Shown here in pieces: positions 8,324 through 17,619 of a stretch of 61,010 nt of DNA. The notes under the pieces were generated by a model. The model did no database searches. It had not been told where the DNA came from and was given only the letters and a program-made list of their open reading frames with translations. This DNA comes from an uncultured bacterium (GTDB lineage Bacteria > Cyanobacteriota > Vampirovibrionia > Obscuribacterales > Obscuribacteraceae): NCBI GenBank assembly GCA_903835185.1, contig CAILLX010000165.1, positions 1-61,010 of the forward strand, in the 5' to 3' direction. Each line of letters opens with the position of its first letter. The stretch's first letter is position 1. Made by a program: the position numbers and the translations under genes.

Positions 8324-10954
8324 TTATCCTGTTGCTTCTGAACTGTTCACAATTTTGTAAATGTGTCCTTTGAAAACTAGGATCACCTGTTTCCCTACAG
8401 AGAGATACTTGGCAATGCCGGGGTTACTGGAGATGAGATCGAAGTATTGCTTGCTGCCGAATTTGATGATCTCAGCGCTACGAGTTTTGCTGGCGTCAAA
8501 AGTGCTGTCTGTCCAGAAGCCGCTCCGGAGGTAGAAGGTTTTCTCCTCCACATTCTTGACGCCGGAGTCCTTGTCTGCACGCTGTGAATCGAGCGCTACT
8601 GTGCTCTGGTAGCTACGCATCGCTTTAGATAGAGAGACTGCTTTGTGCCCTGTTGAACCTGCAGAGTACATGCTGCCGGCAATTTGGCTGCTCAATTCTG
8701 ACGGCGCAGAGGCAAGGAACGAGGCAGCGGAGCTGATGTCGGCTGTGCCTATGCTCTCAGATTGCACCTGAGGTGCAGCTTTGTAGAAACCTCCTTTCAC
8801 ACGGGCTGCATGTCCGTAACTGGGTTGAGAAATTGCTTCAGCTGTAGTTGATCCTGCAGCTCTACCACCTGCGCCAGTCCAGGCGCCTCCAGGCAATGGA
8901 ATCACACTTCCTCGAACTGCTATATTTGAACGCAGTAATGTCGAGACCATAGGCACGGGTTGCAATCGTTGATTCTCGCTGGGATCGGTAACCAGGAATG
9001 AGGTATATGCAGAGATGATGCCATACTTTTTAGAAAGTGCCACAATCTCATCCACTACCTCGCGAGTGCCTCCGTTATCCTGCGCTACTTCTGTTAGATA
9101 ACCTATACGCCGCATTGCCCAGAGTCTGGGCAGATAGGTATGCCCGCTTTCGTCTTCAGCAAATGAAAGAGGGAATGAGTAGGCTTTCTCAACACCGTTG
9201 ACTTTGCCGGTGAGGCGAACAATTGCTTTGCCTGATCCTTTGTATTGTCCGATTAACAGAGCCTGCGTGCCGGCAAAGAGATCTGTCACCTCCTTGGGAT
9301 AAACATTCTTTACTTGCAGTCCTTCATAGACTATCTTCACGTCGGTCAAAACAGGAGATTTGATCTTGTTGTAAAAGTTTGAGAGAGCTGTCTCCAGGTT
9401 CTCCTGCGGCTCTATATACTGGCTGGTGCCGTGGTGCATTTCGGCAAGTTTGTTGAGCAGCTTTGTGTTCACGTCGTAGCCGACACCAAAATCGAAGAGG
9501 CGGATGTTGCGATTTGACGGAACTGATTTAAGCAGGGCAGAGATACTTGTTTCACCTACTGTAGGTTCACCATCAGTCATGAGCACTATATAGGCAGGGC
9601 GATCTGAGCTGGCTTTGAGAATGCTTGCAGCGTTGTGTAAAGCATCACCGATATTGGTACCACCGCGAGCTTCTAGATCGTCAATAAAGGCGAGCGCTAG
9701 CTTCTTGTTCTCTGATGTCGCCGGCAATAGCTGAGAGTTGAAGCGATCTACATCTGTATTGAATTGTACTATGTTGAAGTGATCGCGTTCAGTGAGTGCA
9801 TTGACTATATACTTCAACGCCTTTTTGCACTCATCCATTTTCTCTCCGGACATCGAGCCGGAGGTATCTGCAACCAGAACAAGGTCTTTCCCTGTCACCA
9901 GCTTGGTCTCCATTGGTGGAGCTAAAGTGAGGAGGAAGTAACCGTCTTCACCGCTCACTTTGTGAGTAAGGAGGTTAGCCGAGAGATCTTTGTCTGAAAC
10001 GCTGTAATAAAGCAAGAAGTCTTTGTCTGGAACTGAATCGTGCGCCAGGTATGAGATAGTGGCACGGTGATCGCCATCGCGGGCAGCGGCTATAGTATGG
10101 CTGGGCGACCAGATTGTCTTCAGGTTTTGTTTACTGGTCAGCTTGACAGCAACTTTAATCTCGTCGGAAGTTGCGCTCTGCCCTTCTGCTTTGAGCGGGA
10201 AACGATACTTAATCATTCCGCTCTCGGCACGCAAAACCTGCGTATATTCAAGCTCAACTTTCTTTGTGCCATGAGCAGGGATAGGAAAGATGCGAGCACG
10301 AACTGTCTTGTAGTCGGCATATTCAAGTAAGCCAGGATCTACCATGCGCCTGACAATCTCTTCATACTGTTGCCTGGCTTCGTTAGCTTCGAGAATTTTG
10401 CCTTCAACAGGCTTACCATCTATATGTAGAGAGAAAGAGCTGAATGTTGTGTCGTCAGGCAGTGGGAAAAGATATGTGCCAGCAAGATTCCTGTCAGTAT
10501 TGTTGACAAAAGTTTGACTTATATATGTCTTGGCTACTTGATCGCTTATGTCAACTTTGACATTCTCACTCTGGAGCTGCAAACCGAAAGAGACGCTACC
10601 TTTTAATAATGGAGGCGTCGGTGGTGGCGGAATCGGTGTGGGGGGATGAATTGGTGGATGCATCGGTGGATGCACTGGCGGATGAACTGGCGGCATAGGC
10701 GGTCTTATCGGTGGCAGCATTGCCATTCCACTAGCTACCTGGTCTACCATGATTATTCCGGCTGCCGGTGTCGCCGGCGCCGATAATAGAAAGGATGCTG
10801 CCAGGGTGACTAGTAGTGCGTTTCCGAAGTATCGATACAATCGGACCGTTCGTAGGGGCGCATTGCATGCGCCCGGGCGGATACAATCCGCCCCTACGGG
10901 TGTTGCGTTATTTAGGAAACGCACTACTAGCTGGGCTAAGGCAAGGTTTTTCAT
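8324..10954 (-). CDS. Secreted VIT and von Willebrand factor A domain protein
   Basis: 876 residues, with GAGG upstream of the ATG. Order: an export signal interrupted by a palindromic element (residues 9-47), a Pro/His repeat (about 83-115, PPVHPP-type units), a VIT domain (about 118-250), a VWA domain with the intact metal-site motif DTSGSMSGEKMDE (about 360-372) and the later TDGEPT, then a linker and an unrecognised C-terminal region ending in a beta-rich tail. VIT+VWA proteins resemble inter-alpha-trypsin inhibitor heavy chains; in bacteria they are exported or surface proteins of mostly unknown role, probably binding partner proteins through the Mg-dependent VWA site. It is convergent with the secreted HMA protein and divergent from the CHASE2 kinase. 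The domain call is strong; the biological role is open. Confidence 0.85.
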   Translation of the reverse strand: MKNLALAQLVVRFLNNATPVGADCIRPGACNAPLRTVRLYRYFGNALLVTLAASFLLSAPATPAAGIIMVDQVASGMAMLPPIRPPMPPVHPPVHPPMHPPIHPPTPIPPPPTPPLLKGSVSFGLQLQSENVKVDISDQVAKTYISQTFVNNTDRNLAGTYLFPLPDDTTFSSFSLHIDGKPVEGKILEANEARQQYEEIVRRMVDPGLLEYADYKTVRARIFPIPAHGTKKVELEYTQVLRAESGMIKYRFPLKAEGQSATSDEIKVAVKLTSKQNLKTIWSPSHTIAAARDGDHRATISYLAHDSVPDKDFLLYYSVSDKDLSANLLTHKVSGEDGYFLLTLAPPMETKLVTGKDLVLVADTSGSMSGEKMDECKKALKYIVNALTERDHFNIVQFNTDVDRFNSQLLPATSENKKLALAFIDDLEARGGTNIGDALHNAASILKASSDRPAYIVLMTDGEPTVGETSISALLKSVPSNRNIRLFDFGVGYDVNTKLLNKLAEMHHGTSQYIEPQENLETALSNFYNKIKSPVLTDVKIVYEGLQVKNVYPKEVTDLFAGTQALLIGQYKGSGKAIVRLTGKVNGVEKAYSFPLSFAEDESGHTYLPRLWAMRRIGYLTEVAQDNGGTREVVDEIVALSKKYGIISAYTSFLVTDPSENQRLQPVPMVSTLLRSNIAVRGSVIPLPGGAWTGAGGRAAGSTTAEAISQPSYGHAARVKGGFYKAAPQVQSESIGTADISSAASFLASAPSELSSQIAGSMYSAGSTGHKAVSLSKAMRSYQSTVALDSQRADKDSGVKNVEEKTFYLRSGFWTDSTFDASKTRSAEIIKFGSKQYFDLISSNPGIAKYLSVGKQVILVFKGHIYKIVNSSEATG
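10810..10930. repeat. Palindromic mobile-type element inserted in frame in a signal peptide
   Basis: Outer arms CTAGTAGTGCGTTTCC (10810-10825) and its exact reverse complement (10915-10930) bound a 121-base block. Inside is a second inverted pair, CGTAGGGGCG (10851-10860) and CGCCCCTACG (10889-10898). The ends are CTAG on both sides, compatible with a 4-base target duplication. If so, the net insertion is 117 bases, exactly 39 codons, and the host reading frame is kept. Deleting it leaves a textbook signal peptide (MKNLALAQLVTLAASFLLSA). No transposase is encoded, so it would be a MITE-like or Rickettsia-palindromic-element-like repeat. Confidence 0.8.
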
Positions 10955-11228
10955 GTTCGTACCTCGAGTACTACTGGATCGTGGAAGCAGCTGTGTATAT
11001 GGAACGGATTGAAGGTCTTCTGGTGGGTTGCAGCGGTAATCAATACAGTTGTGTGACAGCAGTCAGCTGTGGAAGGAAGCATGTCAGTGCTTATTGACTA
11101 GAATAACGATTGTCGCCTCACTGAGCACCGGGGTGAAGCGGGTATGGCAATTGGGGTTTACCCTGGGGAATTGCCAGAAGTTGTTGGGTAGACTACTCTT
11201 GGAGCAGAAACCTTGCTCCGGAGAAAAA

Positions 11229-13073
11229 ATGAGGCTCCCAGCGGCGCCTGTTAAGCAATTCATCTCTTCAATGTTGAAGACGAAAGGGCGCAAAAGCCTT
11301 TTGGCTCAGCGTCTCTTCTGGGGCGCTCTCACCGGCTGCCTGGCGGCCATTATTCTCGGTCAGTCGCCGTTTCTAGAGTCTCTGGAGCTGACAATGCTCA
11401 AATGGCGTTACCAAGTCTCAAATCAGGTTTCTGCCATCGGTTTGCCAGCAGTGCAGTCACCTGATGTGACTCTGGTGACTTTTGATGATTCGTCTCAGTT
11501 TGATCTTGGCATCGCTCGTTTTAACGATCAATACTCTCAAGACATACTCTCAAAGGCCTTGTCTGTAATTGAGAAAGGTGAGCCTGCAGTGGTGGCGATT
11601 GACCTTGACTTGAGAGGCGCTGCTAATCCTGATTTAAGCTGGTTGTTCAGCCGTTTTCGTAACGTAGTAATAGCGCTCTTTGGTAGTCTAGAAGGTTCAA
11701 CTGATCTTCCAGCTGCTGAATTTATGGCTCACGCAGCATCTTATGGCTACAGCGAGCTAACACGTGAATCTAATGGAGTTGTTTATCGTCTGCCTGTTAA
11801 CTATGCAGGGCGCAGTAAGAGACAGGAAGAGCTTGGCTTTGCTCCTGTGCCTACACTTACTGAAGCTATAATCGATATCTACAGAAAAACTAAGGGAGTT
11901 GGGCCGGCCAGCCAGTTTATGTCACAGCTCCCGGATCAGCCGGTTTATGTAAATTTCAGACCTCTTAAGTATCCTGTCGTGTCACTACAAGAAGTACTGT
12001 CGCCGGGCTTCAATCCCAAGATTTTTCAAGGGCGGGTGATTTTAGTTGGTGCCATGTTTACAGCACGCAAAGACGATCCTCTCCGGTGCAAGACACCTTT
12101 GTCAGACTCGGTTCCTGAGCTGGTTGTACAAGCTCAAGCAGTTTCGACACTTTTGGATAATGAAGTCATCTTTAGCTTTGCTGCTCAAACCGCCCGCTAC
12201 TGTCTGATTCTCCTGGGCGCAGTTTGGGGCGCTTTTTCTGCAATCCTTCCGCCCAGCCGCCGTATCGTTTTCTTTGCTGCAGGAACATTGGTGCTGCTTG
12301 CTATTGCGCAGTTCTGTTTCCAGGCGCTCCATATGGCTGTGCCTGTGGTGCCACCACAGGCGGTGATATTCGCCTGCTTTGTTGCTGGAACAGTTATCTT
12401 TCTTGATACCGACCTGCGGCAAAGAAATAGAGAGCTTGCCGAGGCGCGCGAGTCTATGCAATTGCGGGCTGAAGAGGAGCGCAGGCGTATCGCTGAAGAT
12501 CTGCACGACGAGACACTGCCAGCGCTGTCTGCTGTAGCGCGTATGGCCGATCAACTCTCTGACAATTTGCAGGACAACCCTTTGCCTCGCCAGATGAGGC
12601 AAAGGCTTGACCAGGCAGTAGCTGAGATGCGCCGGGTGATTAACGATCTGCACCCATCTGTGTTGGAGACAATGGGTTTTGTCCCAGCACTGGAAAATCT
12701 TCTCAACATCTGCTCGCGAGAGAGCGGTTTGGAGAGCAGCTTTGCCGATGGTGTGAGCGAGCAGGAGACGCAACGTGTGAGCTGGTTTGCTAAATTGCAA
12801 CTATACCGGATTGTACAGGAAGCGCTCAACAATGTGCACAAACATGCTCATGCTCAGAGCGTTCACATGGCGATAAAAGCTAATAATGGCAGGTTAATCA
12901 TATATGTGACTGATGATGGTGTAGGAATAGATCCTAAGTTGATTAAGTTGGATTCTCATGGTCTGATCAATATTAAGCAGAGAGCTCAGCTGATTGGCGC
13001 CCGGGTTGAATGGAACAAACCGGAGGAGTTTTCCTCGGGAACCCAATTGATGGTTGAAATACGCACTGGCTGA
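11229..13073 (+). CDS. CHASE2-domain sensor histidine kinase, NarL type
   Basis: 614 residues from the ATG at 11229, chosen because GGAG lies 5 bases upstream; the open frame extends back to 11049 without such a site. An N-terminal membrane helix (about 30-50) precedes an extracytoplasmic CHASE2 domain (about 60-320: VTLVTFDDSSQFDLG, VVAIDLDLRG, GRVILVGAMF), followed by three hydrophobic helices (about 330-400), a short coiled coil and a HisKA_3 domain with ERRRIAEDLHDETLP (His 426). The HATPase domain has the N-box LNNVHKHAHA and the G-box TDDGVGID. CHASE2 senses unknown external signals. The response regulator starts 16 bases downstream, so this is a two-component pair. It is a full-length, intact kinase. 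Confidence 0.9.
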   Translation: MRLPAAPVKQFISSMLKTKGRKSLLAQRLFWGALTGCLAAIILGQSPFLESLELTMLKWRYQVSNQVSAIGLPAVQSPDVTLVTFDDSSQFDLGIARFNDQYSQDILSKALSVIEKGEPAVVAIDLDLRGAANPDLSWLFSRFRNVVIALFGSLEGSTDLPAAEFMAHAASYGYSELTRESNGVVYRLPVNYAGRSKRQEELGFAPVPTLTEAIIDIYRKTKGVGPASQFMSQLPDQPVYVNFRPLKYPVVSLQEVLSPGFNPKIFQGRVILVGAMFTARKDDPLRCKTPLSDSVPELVVQAQAVSTLLDNEVIFSFAAQTARYCLILLGAVWGAFSAILPPSRRIVFFAAGTLVLLAIAQFCFQALHMAVPVVPPQAVIFACFVAGTVIFLDTDLRQRNRELAEARESMQLRAEEERRRIAEDLHDETLPALSAVARMADQLSDNLQDNPLPRQMRQRLDQAVAEMRRVINDLHPSVLETMGFVPALENLLNICSRESGLESSFADGVSEQETQRVSWFAKLQLYRIVQEALNNVHKHAHAQSVHMAIKANNGRLIIYVTDDGVGIDPKLIKLDSHGLINIKQRAQLIGARVEWNKPEEFSSGTQLMVEIRTG

Positions 13074-13089
13074 GTAGAAAGGGAGAAAA

Positions 13090-13812
13090 ATGACAATATT
13101 AATTGCTGATGATGAAGAGAGAGATCGTAAGTGGCTCAAAGAGTTGCTCAGTTCGCACCTGCCAGAGTGCCCGTCTATAGTCGAAGTTGCCGACGGACAA
13201 GCAGCAATTGATTCGGCGCTGAAGCTGCGACCAAAATTGGTCTTTCTCGACATCAAAATGCCCAAGCAGTCCGGAATTAAAGCTGCTGAACAGATTTTGC
13301 AACAACTGCCTGAGACTGGTGTCATCATGCTTTCCAACTTTGCCGATGAGGTTTATGTCAGGCAGCTATGGCGGATTGTGCCAGCTAACGGAGCTTTTGG
13401 CTATGTTCTCAAAAACGCTTCCAATGAGCAGGTGGTGGAGGCCGCAAGAGCGGTGCTGTCAGGCGATTGCTGGGTTCACCCAGGTATAGCCAGAGTCATT
13501 CAACGGACTCAGAACAGAGCCACTAACCTGACTGCAGCCGAATATGAGGCTCTTGCTTGCATTGCTCTCGGGCTTACTGATCATGCCATTGCTAAAAGGC
13601 TCTATTTGACAGAAAAAGCTGTGCAGTCAAGATTGAAATCGCTTTATTCCAAGCTTGGCATACCGGGGCGCACCGAAGCACACGACACCGACTTCAACCA
13701 GCGCTGCCGATCTGTTTGTCTGGCAACTCGCCGAGGTTTAATCAATCAGTCGGAGCTGGAAGATTGGGAGTCAAAACTGCTTGAAACCAAGTCGGGAGGT
13801 TTAGCTCAATAA
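13090..13812 (+). CDS. NarL/FixJ-type response regulator
   Basis: 240 residues, GGGAG ribosome site 5 bases before the start. The receiver domain (1-125) has the acidic pocket ADDEE, the phosphoacceptor Asp 54 in FLDIKMP, the Ser of MLSNF and the Lys of YVLKNAS. A LuxR-type HTH follows (about 145-205: LTAAEYEALACIALGLTDHAIAKRLYLTEKAVQSRLK), where the usual E of LTxRE is present as LTAAEYE. A 35-residue C-terminal tail after the HTH is unusual. It is the natural partner of the CHASE2 kinase directly upstream and is followed within 40 bases by a secreted protein gene, which may be part of the same operon or the target. Confidence 0.9.
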   Translation: MTILIADDEERDRKWLKELLSSHLPECPSIVEVADGQAAIDSALKLRPKLVFLDIKMPKQSGIKAAEQILQQLPETGVIMLSNFADEVYVRQLWRIVPANGAFGYVLKNASNEQVVEAARAVLSGDCWVHPGIARVIQRTQNRATNLTAAEYEALACIALGLTDHAIAKRLYLTEKAVQSRLKSLYSKLGIPGRTEAHDTDFNQRCRSVCLATRRGLINQSELEDWESKLLETKSGGLAQ

Positions 13813-13852
13813 TGAACTGTTCTGTGGCACCCAATAAGCCGGCGGAGGGCTT

Positions 13853-15271
13853 ATGAGATATCTGATTTTCGTTCTTACTGTTGCAGTGGCAACTGCAATC
13901 TTGTACTTAAACAAAGCGCCGGCAGCTCCGGGCAACGTTAGAGTTCGTTCTGCTGGTAGCACCGGGCTCAGCGCTAGCCAGAGGATATCTCCGCCAGAGG
14001 CTGGCATCAAGCTCATTGAAGATATTCTCCAGCGTGTGCGCAATGTGCCTCAACTAGCCATGGCAAGGCAAGGGTTGAAGTATCAGGCAGATAAGAACAT
14101 AGCGTCAGCCAAACCTGGACCAACAGATTATCGCCTGGCAATCCGTCCACAAGAGCAGGCTTTTTCTGCTCCGGCAGTCGCCGGGACGAAGAGCAATGTT
14201 ATTGCTTGGGGACACTTGCCTTCTCCCAGGGCGGTACGGGCGTCATCAGCCGGCGATTTTGCACCAACAGAAGCAGGAGGCTCAGCAGGGTCAGGCATTT
14301 GGGAGCGTGATGAAATGTTCGACAAAACTGCTAACCGTAAAGACGGTGTTGGTCAAGGTGAAGCCAGTCAACCAGCCGCTGCTGGATTGGCTGATCAATC
14401 AGGCTACAGCAACGCCCAGGGAATCTGGGAACGTGAGCGGGCTAAGGCAGAATCGGCAGTGGGAAGACTTTCTGGCGAGTCACGCAACCGTCTTGCCAAG
14501 TCTGCCGGCAGGTTGGCAGTGGTGGCTGGCGGCTTTGGTGGATCTTTTGACGTAGCGTCCAAAAAAAAGGGTGCTTTGCCACCTGCGTCCAGCTTCTATC
14601 GCACTCGGGGGCAGCTGCAATCAATCGATGACCGTCCGGTAGTACAGGACTATGGCGGTCTGCCGGGAGCTGCCGGCGGCGGCAGCAGTGCCATGGCGCC
14701 AGCCTACCCGGCCTCAGCGGCCAGCCCCAGAGGAAGCTTGGTCGGTCCGGATTTCGAGCTCGGTGCCCAAAGTATTCGCAAAGAGAAATCACGTCAGATG
14801 AAGAAAGCAGCTGCCCAGGACAGGGTGGCTACAGTAGCCTTCCTGCCACCGACTGTAGTGACAGGCATTCCGCTTGTACGACTGGGTTATTCTGAATCTC
14901 AAGTCACGCAAGCGCTAGCAACACTTGGTAATGCCGATCGCCACAAAGGAAGCGGGTGGACTGTAGAGACTTTCTGCGCTCCCGGCAGCAAGGAGACTTT
15001 ATTGCAAGTCTATATGCGCCATGGGCAGGTTGAAGCCTTGCGCATATTTAATCGCTCTCTGGTCGGTCCTGATTTCGGCGTAAGTCTTGGCGACGACCTT
15101 GCTGCTGTAAAGCTCAGGTTCGGAGAGCCTACCTTTATTCTTACTGAACCATATGCAGGGCTTGGACAGAATTATGTCTACCCGATAAGCCAGGTGTCCT
15201 TTCAACTCTCCCGTCCGGCTCACGGCGCCAGTCCTCAAGTAGTCAGTATGCTCATTTTTAACGTGAAGTAG
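13853..15271 (+). CDS. Hypothetical exported protein with duplicated C-terminal motif
   Basis: 472 residues, GGAGG 5 bases before the ATG. A signal peptide or anchor occupies residues 1-25 (YLIFVLTVAVATAILYL). Residues about 30-330 are low complexity, rich in Ala, Gly, Ser, with repeated short motifs: GIWERDE/GIWERER and two SLVGPDF units. The last 140 residues are folded in appearance and contain two weakly similar units, LGYSESQVTQALATLGNAD and LGDDLAAVKLRFGEP, reminiscent of the SmpA/BamE pattern (G-x5-V-x3-LG-x-P). That resemblance is tentative. The position directly behind the CHASE2 kinase/regulator pair suggests co-regulation. No family was recognised with confidence. Confidence 0.55.
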   Translation: MRYLIFVLTVAVATAILYLNKAPAAPGNVRVRSAGSTGLSASQRISPPEAGIKLIEDILQRVRNVPQLAMARQGLKYQADKNIASAKPGPTDYRLAIRPQEQAFSAPAVAGTKSNVIAWGHLPSPRAVRASSAGDFAPTEAGGSAGSGIWERDEMFDKTANRKDGVGQGEASQPAAAGLADQSGYSNAQGIWERERAKAESAVGRLSGESRNRLAKSAGRLAVVAGGFGGSFDVASKKKGALPPASSFYRTRGQLQSIDDRPVVQDYGGLPGAAGGGSSAMAPAYPASAASPRGSLVGPDFELGAQSIRKEKSRQMKKAAAQDRVATVAFLPPTVVTGIPLVRLGYSESQVTQALATLGNADRHKGSGWTVETFCAPGSKETLLQVYMRHGQVEALRIFNRSLVGPDFGVSLGDDLAAVKLRFGEPTFILTEPYAGLGQNYVYPISQVSFQLSRPAHGASPQVVSMLIFNVK

Positions 15272-15395
15272 AGCCTCCAAATAGCAGTGGCTAATCGTCA
15301 AGTTCTCTACGGTGAAAGCATATTTAGTCTCAGCCGATACAATGCCATGCACTGCTTTGGCAAATAGGTTAGGATCTAGTGACACAGGAGGGTTA

Positions 15396-17603
15396 ATGAG
15401 TCACCACGAGCCGCTTTATTTAAAGTATCGACCGCAATGCTTGAACGATCTAGTAGGTCAAGCGGCAGTCACCAGAACACTGGCTAACGCTATCAGTTCA
15501 GGGCGGATATCTCATGCCTATCTCTTCACTGGACCGAGAGGGACAGGCAAGACTTCAAGTGCCAGGATTCTGGCCAAATCGTTAAATTGTGAGCATGGAC
15601 CAACATCTGAGCCCTGCCTTAACTGTACTCCCTGTCGTGAGATTAAGACAGGGACGTCTCCGGCAGTGTTTGAAATTGATGCTGCTTCAAACAATAGCGT
15701 TGATGATGCGCGGGTACTTATTGAGCGGGCACCGCTGGTTGCAGTCGGTGGTCGCTATAAGCTTTATATCATTGACGAATGTCACATGCTGACTAAAGAA
15801 GCATTTAATGCACTTTTGAAAACAATCGAAGAGCCGCCGCCGTCGGTAATTTTTATTCTTGCCACTACTGAGGAACATAAGGTGCCACCGACAATTGTAA
15901 GCCGGTGCCAGCGCTTGATGTTCCGCCTTTCCAATCAGAGTGATCTGGTTGCGCACCTGCGCAAAATTGCGCAAAAGGAAGAGATTGAAATTGCAGAAGA
16001 AGCTCTCGAAGTTATCACTCGCCGATCTGGTGGGAGCCTGCGCGATGCACTCGGACTGCTGGATCAGTCCAGCCTGCTGGCTGCCCCTGGTGTATCTGTT
16101 ACTGTCAGTGATCTTCTTGGTTTACTCGGGGCCCTTTCTGAAGATGTTTTGCTAGAGATCAGCTCTCACATACAGGACAGACAAGGCGATCAGGTCCTGT
16201 CAGTTATCAATCGGCTGCTTCTGGAAGGACGCGAGCCCAGTGTTATCTCTCTAGAGCTGGCGCGTCATTTTTTGAGTCTTGTCAAGGCATCTTATCTATG
16301 TGGTGGTAAATGCGATGCTAGCCAGGCTGCTTCAATGATTATAGGCTCGCCGGAGTATATCTCCGGCTTGCTCAAGCAAGCAGTACTTTTTGATCGTGGC
16401 GAGCTTTCTCAAATAGTTGAGCAGCTTGGACGACTTGAACAGACCTGCAGGCGAACAACGCAGCCAGCACTTAATTTGGAGATGGGATTGTTGTCTATCT
16501 GCCACCGGCATGACATAGTAATTGTTCGCGAATTGGAAGAACGTGTAAGTCAGTTGGAGTTTGCCATGTCTACCGGCAGCTTGCCTGCTGCTCCGGCACC
16601 AAGAGCGCCGGCATCTCCTGGCTCAATTAAGCAAGCACCATCCGTGGTGCCACAGAAGGCATTATCGCAGACAACGATTGCTCCTCATGTAGCTGCATCG
16701 GACACGTCTGACCGGAGGGATCCAGAAGGTGGTGGCAAGGATGCACTGGTGTCTGATAGCACCCCAATTACTGTGTTGCACGGGAGCAAGAGAGCACCAA
16801 GGACAATTGAGTCTCCTGCTCGATCTGCACAGGAGTCGGCAGAGCAGACAGGTGCAGCCGCTGCAGAGCTTTCAATAGATGATGACTTGCCAACGGCTCC
16901 TGTTTCGCCTCAGCAAAATGAAACTGCTGGAAAGTCCGAAGGTGAGGTCGACCTGGATTTCTTCTGGTCTCAGATTCTGGAGCAGCTGAAGAAGATCAAC
17001 ATTCCGGCTTACAGTGTTCTGGTCGAACATGCTTTTCCTGTAAGCCTATCGAAAAAAGAGTTTACTGTAGGCGTGCTCACAGAGCACTTTCAGGACATGG
17101 TGGAACGCCGGCTTGAGAAGACCAGTCAGGCTTGTGAGGCTGTACTGGGATATAGCATGCTAGTAAGAGTGAAGGTAGTGAGTGATACGTCGTTAAAATC
17201 GCCACGATCCGGCTCGACTTTATCTGAGAGCTCTGTCCAGAAGCGTCCTGAGACATTGTCTTTTAGTGATAAGCAAGTAACTGTGTCTGCTCCGCTACCC
17301 GCGTGCGACCATGGTCAAGGCAAAGCTGTGAAGCCGGCCGGAAAGAATGTCCCAGCCTCAGAGACCGGCGCCGGGAACCTGCCGGAGAGATTGCTTTCAG
17401 CTCCTGCCGGAGCAACAGATATCAAACGGGCTGACTTTGATAATGACCCGTCTGCTGCTGAAACGGAAGAAGGTGGACCAAGGGTAGTATCCGGCAGGGC
17501 TGTAATGTCTGCACTTACAGATAGGGACAAAGGATTTGACTCCCAAACAGTGCGCGACGCCTACAAAATATTTGAAGGACCCGGCTCGCGACTGATCTGC
17601 TAG
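15396..17603 (+). CDS. dnaX: DNA polymerase III subunit gamma/tau
   Basis: 735 residues from the ATG at 15396, which follows ACAGGAGGG by 3-4 bases and begins MSHHEPLYLKYRPQ as in the family; the frame is open 28 codons further upstream but without a ribosome site. The AAA+ clamp-loader core has Walker A GPRGTGKTSS (about residues 47-56), the Cys zinc-binding insert (CEHGPTSEPCLNCTPC), Walker B YIIDECHML and sensor 1 ILATTEEHKVP, then the DNA_pol3_gamma3 collar (about 220-370). Residues 395-515 and 600-700 are disordered, with a small conserved tau-like domain between (about 520-590). No clear frameshift slippery site for gamma synthesis was noticed. Acylphosphatase is convergent 16 bases downstream. 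Confidence 0.96.
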   Translation: MSHHEPLYLKYRPQCLNDLVGQAAVTRTLANAISSGRISHAYLFTGPRGTGKTSSARILAKSLNCEHGPTSEPCLNCTPCREIKTGTSPAVFEIDAASNNSVDDARVLIERAPLVAVGGRYKLYIIDECHMLTKEAFNALLKTIEEPPPSVIFILATTEEHKVPPTIVSRCQRLMFRLSNQSDLVAHLRKIAQKEEIEIAEEALEVITRRSGGSLRDALGLLDQSSLLAAPGVSVTVSDLLGLLGALSEDVLLEISSHIQDRQGDQVLSVINRLLLEGREPSVISLELARHFLSLVKASYLCGGKCDASQAASMIIGSPEYISGLLKQAVLFDRGELSQIVEQLGRLEQTCRRTTQPALNLEMGLLSICHRHDIVIVRELEERVSQLEFAMSTGSLPAAPAPRAPASPGSIKQAPSVVPQKALSQTTIAPHVAASDTSDRRDPEGGGKDALVSDSTPITVLHGSKRAPRTIESPARSAQESAEQTGAAAAELSIDDDLPTAPVSPQQNETAGKSEGEVDLDFFWSQILEQLKKINIPAYSVLVEHAFPVSLSKKEFTVGVLTEHFQDMVERRLEKTSQACEAVLGYSMLVRVKVVSDTSLKSPRSGSTLSESSVQKRPETLSFSDKQVTVSAPLPACDHGQGKAVKPAGKNVPASETGAGNLPERLLSAPAGATDIKRADFDNDPSAAETEEGGPRVVSGRAVMSALTDRDKGFDSQTVRDAYKIFEGPGSRLIC

Positions 17604-17619
17604 ATCCCAATCGGCAACT

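Noticed and set aside
12102..12800. 232-codon minus-strand open frame inside the CHASE2 kinase gene
   Set aside because: Antisense to a well-supported kinase; the translation has no family motif and no ribosome site.
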